Shown in pieces: positions 29,163-36,232 of a stretch of 36,232 nt of DNA. Source of the stretch: a virus; IMG/VR virus record IMGVR_UViG_3300034521_000284, positions 1 to 36,232 of that record. The stretch is one strand, 5' to 3'. Both the position numbers and the translations under genes were made by a program. The notes beneath the pieces are model-generated. The model saw only the letters and a list, made by a program, of their open reading frames with translations. It made no database searches and was not told where the DNA came from. Position 1 is the first letter of the stretch. Every line of letters starts with the position of its first letter.

Positions 29163-29429
29163 ATGCAGCAAGAACAAGAAGTGCTCCAGCGGCTTATTGA
29201 TATTCAGACTTCACTCCAGGAATTTCGCACGGAGATTGAAGCGATTTATGATAGCCACAGCAAGCGTCTTTCTGCGATTGAGAAAGACGTCACTGTCGTC
29301 AAAAAGACGTTGTTCGGGAATGGGTCAATTGGGTTAGTGGCGAAGGTCACGGCGATAACCTGGCTGATTTGGTTTGTTTCTGGGGCAGTCGGTATGGTCA
29401 TTGGGAACGCACTGTCGTGTTATTTTTAG
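29163..29429 (+). CDS. Holin-like protein: coiled coil plus one membrane helix
   Basis: 88 residues from ATG 29163; the frame extends upstream to 29103 but that part overlaps the peptidase gene without a binding site. The first 50 residues form a coiled coil (LQRLIDIQTSLQEFRTEIEAIYDSHSKRLSAIEKDV), followed by a single C-terminal transmembrane helix (AITWLIWFVSGAVGMVIGNAL). This layout resembles XhlA/hemolysin-type holin helpers. It directly follows the peptidase gene, supporting a lysis cassette. Confidence 0.65.
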   Translation: MQQEQEVLQRLIDIQTSLQEFRTEIEAIYDSHSKRLSAIEKDVTVVKKTLFGNGSIGLVAKVTAITWLIWFVSGAVGMVIGNALSCYF

Positions 29430-29437
29430 GCTGAGTT

Positions 29438-29656
29438 ATGAGCATTCAATCTGACCTTCAGGCCCTGTACGAAATTCGCAGTAGGTATCTGGCGGAGTTG
29501 AATACGCCGGGCGGCCCAGAATATTCTCGGCATGAGTATGAGGAGGCTTTGCTGGCGAAGCTCCAGCAGGTGCAGTCTTTGATTGTCCAGTTGGAGCAGC
29601 AGCTTGCCAATGATTTGAACCAGTCGCCCGAAGCTATTTCGATCGGATACACGTAA
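29438..29656 (+). CDS. Small head-tail region protein
   Basis: 72 residues, helical, with a coiled-coil part (EALLAKLQQVQSLIVQLEQQLAND). Weak ribosome binding site. Its stop overlaps the next start (TAATG). Position before the gp10-like gene and size suggest a connector or gpW-like accessory, but no motif confirms it. Confidence 0.6.
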   Translation: MSIQSDLQALYEIRSRYLAELNTPGGPEYSRHEYEEALLAKLQQVQSLIVQLEQQLANDLNQSPEAISIGYT

Positions 29657-30099
29657 TGGCTGTCACGTTCCAATGGTACGGGAATATCCTCTCTGAGAGA
29701 ATGAGGCGGAATGCGTGGGAAGGGGTTAAATCGGCCGCCTCTATTCTCCAGACGCGGGCTAGGATTTTGTGTAATCGGCCGGCCAAGAGGATCAGGGTTA
29801 AACGGATACGGAACACGTCGGCCGGGAAAAAGGGGAGCACTTATACGGTCTTCCGGCCCAGTGCTCCTGGCAGTCCACCGGCGTTAAGGACTGGATTCGG
29901 ACGGCGAAATATTTTGATTGAATTTGATCAACCGGCTTTGACTGCGAGGATCGGCCCGTCTAGGAACGCGATTTACATGGCCTATTTGGAAGTTGGGTCA
30001 CAGTTTTACCGGCCGAGGCCCTGGCTGAGTGTGGCCGTCCAGCAAACGCAGCGGCAGATTGATTTGGTGATTATGGCCTATCTGAAAAGAGGGTTGTAA
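29656..30099 (+). CDS. HK97 gp10-like tail completion protein
   Basis: 147 residues. The pattern fits HK97 gp10-type proteins: an N-terminal helix (WEGVKSAASILQTRARILCNRPAKRIRVKR), then GSPPALRTGFGRRNI, a strand with ALTARIGPSRNAIYMAYLEVGSQF, and PRPWLSVAVQQTQRQI at the end (the family's R-P-x-L/W motif). It acts at the head-tail joint or in tail-tube completion. TAATG overlaps on both ends show a coupled cluster. Confidence 0.8.
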   Translation: MAVTFQWYGNILSERMRRNAWEGVKSAASILQTRARILCNRPAKRIRVKRIRNTSAGKKGSTYTVFRPSAPGSPPALRTGFGRRNILIEFDQPALTARIGPSRNAIYMAYLEVGSQFYRPRPWLSVAVQQTQRQIDLVIMAYLKRGL

Positions 30100-30503
30100 T
30101 GGCGTCGATTATCGACAACCTTCGGACGGTATGGGGGTCGGTCGAGGAGTTGGATAGCCTCGTTCCGGCTAGCCGGGTTGTCATCGGTCCGCTGAATGAG
30201 GGGCAGGCCCTCCCGGTGGTCGGGATTACCGGCCTGACGGCCCGAAAGAAACTTCGGTCGAGCGGCCAGGATATTCACACTGTCGTGGTCACGGTGGTCA
30301 CCGAAGCCAGGGATATTGTCTTTTTGACGATGCTCGGTCGGCTGATGGAAAAGAATCTTCAGCACCTCGACGGCGACGATTACCAGACAATTTCCATGCA
30401 GATTGACTGGGATATTGCGGCTGGGGAAGTGATTCCACCGGCGACCCAGATTTGGACGGCGACTTATCGGCTGGAATACGATGCGGTTTGTAAGGTAGGT
30501 TAA
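30099..30503 (+). CDS. Tail terminator-like protein
   Basis: 134 residues. A mixed alpha/beta small protein (IIDNLRTVWGSVEELDSLVPASRVVIG, IHTVVVTVVTEARD, QTISMQIDWDIAA, ATYRLEYDAV) of the size and layout of tail terminator or DUF3168-like proteins, which end the tail tube and join it to the head. It lies between the gp10-like gene and the tube protein gene, the standard place. Confidence 0.65.
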   Translation: MASIIDNLRTVWGSVEELDSLVPASRVVIGPLNEGQALPVVGITGLTARKKLRSSGQDIHTVVVTVVTEARDIVFLTMLGRLMEKNLQHLDGDDYQTISMQIDWDIAAGEVIPPATQIWTATYRLEYDAVCKVG

Positions 30504-30519
30504 TAAAAGGAGTTGAATT

Positions 30520-30900
30520 ATGGCGTTATTCAGCGGTAAAGACGGTTCTGTTAGTGGCCCTACTGGCATTGCGAACGTTACGAAATGGACGTGCGATTTG
30601 ACTGTCAGCACGTCACGGGTTGGCCATTCCAACAGCTTAGGTTGGAAGGCGACCGTCGCCGGTACGAAAGAGGGGACGGGTAGTTATGAGGCCAAGCTCG
30701 ACTCGGGCGGCACTATTCCGAATATTGGGGATTCGGTGTCTTTGACCCTTAACACTGGAGGGTCGGGCACGCTGCAGTTGAGTGGAAGTGCTATTATCAA
30801 AAGCGTTCACGTCGAGGTCGATATTGACAACGGTGAAGCGGTTGGATATTCGGCCTCGTTTGAAACCGATGGCCCGTGGACGGTTGGGCAGGTAACGTGA
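30520..30900 (+). CDS. Major tail tube protein (putative)
   Basis: 126 residues, ATG 30520 behind AAAAGGAG. Beta-rich (GIANVTKWTCDLTVSTSRVGHSNS, GSYEAKLD, GDSVSLTLNTGGSGTLQLSGSAIIKSVHVEVDI, AVGYSASFETDGPWTVG), with the small-residue content of tail tube proteins that stack as rings. It is small for the role but lies directly upstream of the tail chaperone gene, as the tube gene does in siphoviruses. Confidence 0.75.
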   Translation: MALFSGKDGSVSGPTGIANVTKWTCDLTVSTSRVGHSNSLGWKATVAGTKEGTGSYEAKLDSGGTIPNIGDSVSLTLNTGGSGTLQLSGSAIIKSVHVEVDIDNGEAVGYSASFETDGPWTVGQVT

Positions 30901-30933
30901 TTTTAACGTTTGCAATTAAAAGGAGGAGTGAAA

Positions 30934-31383
30934 ATGGACGGTTTGGCCCGGATTAGCGGAACGTTGTTTCGGAATGTGACTGTTGGGGGGAAGGAGTATC
31001 GGTTGGCCTGCCCACGGCTCCGCGATTTTGCGGAGTTGGAAGCACAGATATTGGCCCACTTGCCGGATCCCCTGGAGGCAGCGTTTGAGAATGCCGCCAA
31101 AGTGCCAAGCAATCAAGTTGAGGCTTACTGGAAGGCGGTTTACCAGGCGGCTGCTAATCGGTCGTTTGGGATAGCCAACCTGTCCCAGTTGCCCTTTAAG
31201 ATGCAGATTGCAGCGAACGCCTTTATTGTCCTTCAGCGGTATCACAGCGACGAAATTAGGACGCTCAATGATGCGGTTGACTGGGTGGAAAAGGCCGAAG
31301 AGGAGTACGACGTTCCGGTCTTAATGGGCATGTTTGAGCGACTGATGAAAGGGGCTGAGCAACCGTCACTAAAAAACGGTTAG
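30934..31383 (+). CDS. Tail assembly chaperone, short form (gpG-like)
   Basis: 149 residues, ATG 30934 behind AAAAGGAGGAG; the frame upstream to 30910 lacks a binding site. Predicted largely helical after a short beta start (ISGTLFRNVTVGGKEYRLA). It ends LKNG with codons CTA AAA AAC GGT TAG. It corresponds to lambda gpG, which coats the tape measure during tail assembly. The last codons form a slippery site, so a longer form is also made (see 30934-31586). Confidence 0.8.
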   Translation: MDGLARISGTLFRNVTVGGKEYRLACPRLRDFAELEAQILAHLPDPLEAAFENAAKVPSNQVEAYWKAVYQAAANRSFGIANLSQLPFKMQIAANAFIVLQRYHSDEIRTLNDAVDWVEKAEEEYDVPVLMGMFERLMKGAEQPSLKNG

Positions 31384-31586
31384 ATGGCGGTGCGACCGAA
31401 CCGCCTGACTGGGCGATGTTGTTCAACACGCTCGCTGAGCGGTACGGTTGGCCGCCACAGGTGATTATGGATTTAACGCCTGCTGAAATTACGGCCGTTT
31501 TGACTGGCCACGATCCGGCCCGACGAACCGTTTGGGTGTCGTACCACGAGTACATGGCGATGAAGCGAGGGAAGGTCCGGCTATGA
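30934..31586 (+). CDS. Tail assembly chaperone, -1 frameshift form (gpGT-like)
   Basis: Slipping back one base at A AAA AAC (31371-31377) joins 148 residues of the short form to about 69 more (RLDGGATEPPDWAMLFNTLAE ... in the -1 frame), giving about 217 residues ending at TGA 31584-31586. The extension has no start or binding site of its own, and its stop overlaps the tape measure ATG (ATGA at 31583-31586). The T-like extension normally binds the tube protein. Confidence 0.8.
31371..31377 (+). promoter_or_regulatory. Programmed -1 frameshift site A AAA AAC
   Basis: The heptamer is in the correct zero-frame phase (ctA AAA AAC), four bases before the TAG at 31381. Downstream pairing such as GGCGGTGCGACC...GGTCG-like segments was not clear by eye, so stimulatory structure is not claimed. 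Confidence 0.85.
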
Positions 31587-33343
31587 CCGTTTTGGCTAAT
31601 CTTTATGTGCAGTTGGGCGTCCAGGGAATTGGGGGCGTCCTTGGAGCGTTGAACCGGGTTAAGGCTGAGCTAACCAGCTTTGCGGCTACTGCGACTGCAC
31701 CGATTCGTAGAATTGGGTCTACTTTTCTCGGGTTAGTCAACCCGATGTCTCTTGTCGGCGGTGCGTTGGCCGCTGCTGGTGTCGCTGGTACGGCAGGCAT
31801 AATGTCTTTGGCGGCGGAAACGGAGGCGTTGGCCACGAGCTTCGAGGTCCTGCTGGGGTCTGGACAGGCAGCGGCCAAGATGATTCAGGACATAAATAAA
31901 TTCGCTGCCGAAACGCCGTTCGAGCAGGCCGAGTTGGGGAAGGCAGCCAAACAGTTATTGGCCTTTGGAACGTCGGCTCAGGATATTATTCCGACCATGC
32001 GGCGGTTGGGTGATATTGCCGCCCTTGCCGGCGTTCCGCTCCAAGATTTGGTCATGATCTACGGGAAAATCCAGTCCCGTGGCAAGATGACCGGGGAAAC
32101 CTTGATTCAATTCCAGGAGCGAGGGATTCCGGTCACGCGGGAGTTGGCCAAGGCGTTTGGGGTGACCGAGGCCCAGGTCGCCGATTTAGTTAGCCAGGGG
32201 AAAATCGGCTTTGCCGATGTGCAGAAAGCGATTGAAGCGTTGACGAATGCCGGTGGCCAGTATGCCGGTGGTATGGCGAAATTGGCCCTTACGACAGGCG
32301 GCTTGTGGTCGACGGTGACCGGTAACTTGAAGACGGCTTTGGCGACGTTCGGTCAGTCGCTGATTGATACCTTCAACATTAAAGATGTCTTGGCCAATTT
32401 GGGTACGTGGCTGGATAGCCTTGCTGGGCGGATTAAGGGGTTTTTCGATGAGTGGGGTCCGGTCATGAAGCAGTGGCTGTCCAGTTTTGTGGCCTGCCTG
32501 CGAATGTGCTGGGAAATGATTTCGTCGCTAGTCACTGGGTTTCTGAACTTAATCGGGGTGACCAGTGCCTTGGGGAAGATTGATTTGAAAAAGGCCATTA
32601 TGGACGGGCTAATGGCCCTGGAATTTTTTGCGTCGAATTGGCGGCTGTATTTCCAGATTATGGCTGAGCGGGTGCGGTTGTGGATCAGTAATGCGGCCGA
32701 GCGATTTAAGACGTTCTTCAACAACATTGTCATCCTTGTCGGGTGGTTTGCGGATAATTTTTGGGATATTCTCAAGACGGTCGGAAACGCGATTTACACG
32801 GTGTTTTCGAATATTGTTACGAATGTGAAAAATTTGTGGTCTTCTGTTTGGGACTACATTAAGAGTGGCGGCACAAAGGATTTTGAATTTAATTACACGC
32901 CGCTTTTGGAGGGGTTTGAAAGTGCGGTTAAGCAACTGCCTCCGTTTGTTGAGGCGGCGGTCAAGGATTCGACTCCGTATCTGGATCAGTTGACGGAAGA
33001 GTTGGAAAAGAGGCGGAAGGAGTTTTACGCGAAAAAGAGGGAAGGGGAAAAGCCAGAGGAAGCGGCTGGAGAAGCTCCTCCGCCTACAGCTGGACCGGCC
33101 GGTCCGGCCGGACCAGGTCTGGCTGGCCCGGCCACCGCTGTAGGTAAGGCGGGGATTAGTTTCGTTGGGTTGGCTGATTTGGCCAAACAGATGCAAGAGG
33201 AGGCGGGCAAACGCATCCAGGAACAGATAGCCAAAGCCTCTGAACGTAACGCGGCGGCCACTGAAAAACTGGCCCAGGCGGCTGCTGGTGACCGGTTGCG
33301 TGTCGAGGTTGTGTCTGAACCGACTGGGAGGTTTGCGCCGTAA
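31583..33343 (+). CDS. Tape measure protein
   Basis: 586 residues from ATG 31583 (a GTG at 31532 lies inside the chaperone extension). Long helices with hydrophobic stretches (MSLVGGALAAAGVAGTAGIM and a segment near FLNLIGVTSALG), and the typical N-terminal tape measure region ETEALATSFEVLLGSGQAA...FAAETPFEQAELGKAAKQLLAFG, then ERGIPVTRELAKAFGV. About residue 490 a Pro/Ala/Gly linker (PPPTAGPAGPAGPG) precedes a last helical part. It sets the tail length; using the rule of thumb of about 1.5 A per residue, the tail would be near 90 nm. Stop and next start overlap (TAATG). Confidence 0.9.
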   Translation: MTVLANLYVQLGVQGIGGVLGALNRVKAELTSFAATATAPIRRIGSTFLGLVNPMSLVGGALAAAGVAGTAGIMSLAAETEALATSFEVLLGSGQAAAKMIQDINKFAAETPFEQAELGKAAKQLLAFGTSAQDIIPTMRRLGDIAALAGVPLQDLVMIYGKIQSRGKMTGETLIQFQERGIPVTRELAKAFGVTEAQVADLVSQGKIGFADVQKAIEALTNAGGQYAGGMAKLALTTGGLWSTVTGNLKTALATFGQSLIDTFNIKDVLANLGTWLDSLAGRIKGFFDEWGPVMKQWLSSFVACLRMCWEMISSLVTGFLNLIGVTSALGKIDLKKAIMDGLMALEFFASNWRLYFQIMAERVRLWISNAAERFKTFFNNIVILVGWFADNFWDILKTVGNAIYTVFSNIVTNVKNLWSSVWDYIKSGGTKDFEFNYTPLLEGFESAVKQLPPFVEAAVKDSTPYLDQLTEELEKRRKEFYAKKREGEKPEEAAGEAPPPTAGPAGPAGPGLAGPATAVGKAGISFVGLADLAKQMQEEAGKRIQEQIAKASERNAAATEKLAQAAAGDRLRVEVVSEPTGRFAP

Positions 33344-34146
33344 TGCTGAACGAAATTAGCGGTTCTAATTCGTCTCGCCACGGTATTGGCCAGGGAAATA
33401 CAGCGTCCCGGCAGTTTATTTGTGACTGGGGTGAGCGGTTTGATCAGGCGGAAGCCTTGCTCGGGGCGCCTCATCCGGAGATACCCAACTGCTGGTGCTA
33501 CGAAGTACAGATTAAGCCTTTTCCGACCGAAGACCCGGCTGGGGCTGGTATGCCGATCGCCTACACGAGAGCATTGTTGGAGGCGAGTTATGGAACTGAT
33601 TTTACTCATGCCAGTGCGAATCAATGGCCTTCGAGTATTCCGCGGCCTACGATCCGGCAAAATACTAGCCTCCAGATAGCCATTTCGTCGTCGGTCGAGA
33701 TTATGCGGTTTCCGGCTGGGAATGTTCGCTGGGCGGATAATACCGCTGGGCAGCCGGATAAACCCGTCCCGGAAGATGAATCGCCTGCCGGTCGGTTTTT
33801 TGTTAGCCAGCAGGAGATAACCCTGACTTGGAATTATGTTGACGATCCGCCGGATTTTCAGCAGTACGAAGGGGCGGTGAATAAATCGACTTTTCTCGGT
33901 AAAGCTCCGCAGACGCTTTTGTTTGGCGGGTATGAACTGAAGGAATCGACGAAGGCGGAAATTCTTAATCCCGGTTCTTGGACGGTGACAGTTAAGCTTC
34001 AGTACAGAGCGATAAAGGTTGGCACGCAGACCTACGGCTGGAACCACGAGTACAGGGCTGACGGTTGGAAGGAAGTGCTGATGTATGACGGCTCCAGTTG
34101 GGTGCCGCGGTATCGAGTTGTCGATTTCACGAATATGTTCTTATGA
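33343..34146 (+). CDS. Minor tail protein, possible distal tail protein
   Basis: 267 residues. Beta-rich, with aromatic strands (RFFVSQQEITLTWNYVD, SWTVTVKLQYRA, WKEVLMYDGSSWVPRYRVVDFTNMF). The C-terminal repeat of WNxxYRADGW-type aromatic motifs is typical of tail tip proteins. The first gene after the tape measure usually encodes Dit, which supports this reading, but no specific domain is recognised. It overlaps both neighbours by 1-4 bp. Confidence 0.65.
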   Translation: MLNEISGSNSSRHGIGQGNTASRQFICDWGERFDQAEALLGAPHPEIPNCWCYEVQIKPFPTEDPAGAGMPIAYTRALLEASYGTDFTHASANQWPSSIPRPTIRQNTSLQIAISSSVEIMRFPAGNVRWADNTAGQPDKPVPEDESPAGRFFVSQQEITLTWNYVDDPPDFQQYEGAVNKSTFLGKAPQTLLFGGYELKESTKAEILNPGSWTVTVKLQYRAIKVGTQTYGWNHEYRADGWKEVLMYDGSSWVPRYRVVDFTNMFL

Positions 34147-34814
34147 CGAAGTTTATCCGCAAGCCCAAGGCGGGCGATCCCATTTCCGCGAAGGCGATAG
34201 GCAGCCTGATTGATATTGCCAGGGGAGCGTCGCAGTTGACGGTCGCCGGTGGCGACGCTTTTTCTACTACGAGTGGCCAGGCGGTAGCTGTTCCCAGGCA
34301 GAAGACGCTTCGGATTGCGGAGGTGACGAGCGATTGGACTAAAAATGAGGGGGAACCGCTTCCTAGGCCTTATGGCCCAGCGAATTGGTATTTTGCAACA
34401 GCGAAGTTTATTACGCTCTACAAGACCGGCTGGGCAGTGGAATTGCCGGAACGGCAGATAACGATCTGGGCGCCTACTTTGACGGCCAGAAATGAATCTG
34501 GCCCGGTTGCTCCTCCGTCGATTGCGCCCGGTAATTGGGTTTTCGTGACCTACCAGAATGATGTATGGGTTGTCGTCGGGGCGAGGGTTTCCCGGCCGAT
34601 TCCGTTTATGTTGGCCGAGCAGTTGGAATCTGGCAGTTACGCGAATGCCTATATTGTCGATGCAGCCGGCCAATCGACTGGCGTAACAATTAAAGTGTTT
34701 GACCATCCGTTAGGTTTGTTTTACGGTACCGTGGGGACGCCTGGTTTGGCCCTTTACGACCCGGAGTTTGACAGGTTTGTTGTTATTGCGATCGGTTGTA
34801 GTGTTCAAATATGA
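34143..34814 (+). CDS. Minor tail protein
   Basis: 223 residues from ATG 34143 (ATGA overlap with the previous stop). Helical N terminus (DPISAKAIGSLIDIARG), then a beta-rich body (WYFATAKFITLYKTGWAVELPERQITIWAPT, NWVFVTYQNDVWVVVGARVS, FDRFVVIAIGCSVQI). It resembles structural proteins of the tail tip but no family is certain. Its stop overlaps the ATG of the Cys-rich tail protein. Confidence 0.6.
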   Translation: MTKFIRKPKAGDPISAKAIGSLIDIARGASQLTVAGGDAFSTTSGQAVAVPRQKTLRIAEVTSDWTKNEGEPLPRPYGPANWYFATAKFITLYKTGWAVELPERQITIWAPTLTARNESGPVAPPSIAPGNWVFVTYQNDVWVVVGARVSRPIPFMLAEQLESGSYANAYIVDAAGQSTGVTIKVFDHPLGLFYGTVGTPGLALYDPEFDRFVVIAIGCSVQI

Positions 34815-36232
34815 CGCATATCCCCTTTTTTCCCTGGTGCTGTAGAGAACAGGAAGTTACGGATTGTCCGCACTGCCTTGCCTCTGCTCCGTTTTGTCTT
34901 CGGGTGGAAATTGCCTATTTGGGCGATGTCTGCGACGGCTACGGCTACACTGGTGAATACGGCTACACTGGTGAATATTGTCCGACTTATACTGGGATTT
35001 ACTTCCTCCAGTGGTACGGAACGGCGTACCATTTTTATTATCCTGACTATTGTCTTGACCCAGGCCAAAGGTATGGGGACGGATATTTCACGATCAGGGA
35101 CGCCTGTATTTGGTCTGGGTACGTGTGCAGTCCGAAGCGTCGTTGTGGCCCGGAACCTTGCCACGAGTATGACCGGATTGCGGTTGTGATCGGGAACCGT
35201 CTTTTCAGTGGGTATGGCGGCTACGATGAGTATGTTGGGGAGTTAATGTGCAACGTCATCCTCTACGACTCGTTGCAAGCACCGTGGGGGTTGCCGGGAA
35301 TACCGTCGCCCAATTCGGCATTGGGGAAGCAGCAGGTTTTTGAATTCTTCCTGCAGACCGATAATAACGGCCAGATTAATTGCGAAACGCTGCTGGTGCA
35401 GTGCCACTGTAATGCACCGCTGACTCCGAAGTGCTTCACGACCGGTAACAGCTGTTGTAATTTACCGGCGTGCCACTTTCCTGGAATGGTACGGGTGTCG
35501 GCTTGGCCGTGCGGAGATTATTTGTCCGGTTGCCAAAGCCACCCCTGTGAATCGTGCTGTCGAGGGGCTAGGGAACCGAAAAATTTGCGGGCGACCTTGT
35601 TCAATCTGCCGTCCAGCCTTAATTGTTTAGACGGTTGGCCGCATAAAGTACCGTTGATCAACACGCCGAATTGCACGGAGAAATGCTTGTACTATGCCCG
35701 TTTTCCGTGTGTCGGGACCGACGAATACGGGATTTATGGCGAAGATGATGACATTACCGTCGAAGTTGTTCGCGACTGGGAAAAGGCGAAATTGGCCATT
35801 TCTGCGGACGTTTTTGGGGCGAAGTACTACACGGAAACGGATGATAAGTGCAGTGAATTGCAGTCGATTGAGTTGCCTTACCAGAGCGGTGATATTCTCC
35901 GTGTGGCGCCCGTTGATTCAGTGCTGCGATTGGAGGCCAACGCTGGCGGCAACACGGTGTCTGGAAATGGGTTTTACGGGATTTGTGACCAGGTATGCCA
36001 GCCACGTTATGTGATTGTGTCTGTCCGTGGTTTCACGGGGTTTGAGGCTGCCCTGAATGGTGATTATATCCTCGACGCCGGTCCGACGTGCCGGATGTAT
36101 TGGTTTGAAACGGAATACGATCCTTGGGTTTATATTGAGAATGATCCGGTTTATGGCGATTGTTATTTCACAGGAACGATGCTCTACGTGCGTAACCCGA
36201 CCGATGAGCAAGCGTCGTTCGGAGTCGATTCG
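34811..36232 (+). CDS. Cysteine-rich tail-tip protein (5' part; continues at 1-349)
   Basis: The frame is open from ATG 34811 to the window edge and continues at 2-349, giving about 547 residues. I count about 36 Cys, many in CC, CxC and CxxC arrangements between residues 10 and 260 (PWCCREQ, QCHC, CCNLPAC, ESCCRGAR), plus many Tyr and Gly. There is no signal peptide. The Cys could bind zinc or form disulfides that stabilise a tail tip exposed outside the cell. A GYTGEY unit is repeated in tandem near residue 50. The position after minor tail proteins and before a glycosyltransferase gene supports a tail-tip or adhesion role. No known domain is recognised. Confidence 0.75.
   Translation, partial: MTHIPFFPWCCREQEVTDCPHCLASAPFCLRVEIAYLGDVCDGYGYTGEYGYTGEYCPTYTGIYFLQWYGTAYHFYYPDYCLDPGQRYGDGYFTIRDACIWSGYVCSPKRRCGPEPCHEYDRIAVVIGNRLFSGYGGYDEYVGELMCNVILYDSLQAPWGLPGIPSPNSALGKQQVFEFFLQTDNNGQINCETLLVQCHCNAPLTPKCFTTGNSCCNLPACHFPGMVRVSAWPCGDYLSGCQSHPCESCCRGAREPKNLRATLFNLPSSLNCLDGWPHKVPLINTPNCTEKCLYYARFPCVGTDEYGIYGEDDDITVEVVRDWEKAKLAISADVFGAKYYTETDDKCSELQSIELPYQSGDILRVAPVDSVLRLEANAGGNTVSGNGFYGICDQVCQPRYVIVSVRGFTGFEAALNGDYILDAGPTCRMYWFETEYDPWVYIENDPVYGDCYFTGTMLYVRNPTDEQASFGVDS
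34943..34978 (+). repeat. 18-bp tandem repeat (GYTGEY x 2)
   Basis: GGCTACACTGGTGAATA(C/T) occurs at 34943-34960 and 34961-34978 with one difference in the last base. It keeps the reading frame. Confidence 0.9.
36106..36232. repeat. Terminal direct repeat, copy 2 (contig overlap)
   Basis: Identical to bases 1-127. It marks the point where the circular genome was opened, inside the Cys-rich tail-tip gene. Confidence 0.93.

Noticed and set aside
33025-34047. Minus-strand open frame of 340 codons
   Set aside because: It is opposite the tape measure linker and a tail gene with tight stop-start overlaps on the + strand. The product is Pro/Arg-rich low complexity.
36106-36232. True terminal repeat of a linear virion
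   Set aside because: The repeat interrupts a gene and has a typical assembler overlap length, so it reflects circular assembly.

Overview
The window looks like the complete circular genome of a tailed phage, most likely a siphovirus. Bases 1-127 are repeated exactly at 36106-36232, so the unique length is about 36,105 bp and the gene at the right edge continues at the left edge. It carries a full head and tail set in the usual order: small and large terminase, portal, MuF-type head protein, protease with scaffold, decoration protein, major capsid, connectors, tail tube, tail chaperone with -1 frameshift, tape measure, tail tip. All genes but one are on the + strand and most have a strong AAAGGAGG-type ribosome binding site. 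No integrase, DNA polymerase, helicase, tRNA or CRISPR array is visible. The host cannot be fixed from the sequence. The CsrA, the Ycf46/DUF1257-like module and the papain-like peptidase would fit a planctomycete or related host, but this is only an inference.

Layout. 34811-36105 plus 1-4855: tail tip, a GT4-like glycosyltransferase, small late proteins and a repeat-rich tail fibre. 4842-5415: a single minus-strand XRE-type repressor and a divergent control region. 5416-9550: replication and recombination operon (initiator with internal iterons and an AT-rich stretch, a zinc-ribbon protein, a nuclease-like protein, YqaJ exonuclease, RecT), closed by a terminator at 9655-9709. 10011-16158: a second operon with its own promoter, holding unknown proteins, a DUF3150-like protein, a DUF1257/DUF2997-like protein, an AAA+ ATPase with unusual motif order, a GT75/RGP-like glycosyltransferase and CsrA, closed by a terminator at 16248-16292. 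16340-23740: ParB-like protein, TET-associated-type glycosyltransferase, terminase, portal and MuF head protein. 23741-27148: a leader with a terminator, then protease/scaffold, decoration and capsid proteins. 27239-29429: a cassette that looks like lysis or accessory genes (secreted protein, papain-like peptidase, coiled-coil protein with one membrane segment). 29438-34814: tail genes.

How it works together. The initiator probably binds 12-bp repeats inside its own gene, as lambda O does, and recruits host replication proteins. YqaJ and RecT give recombination. The middle operon holds the least understood parts: an ATPase module related to Ycf46/Ycf35 and sugar-transfer enzymes that may modify phage DNA or virion proteins. 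The late genes build the particle using two recoding or nesting devices: an A AAA AAC slippery site in the tail chaperone gene and a nested scaffold start inside the protease gene.
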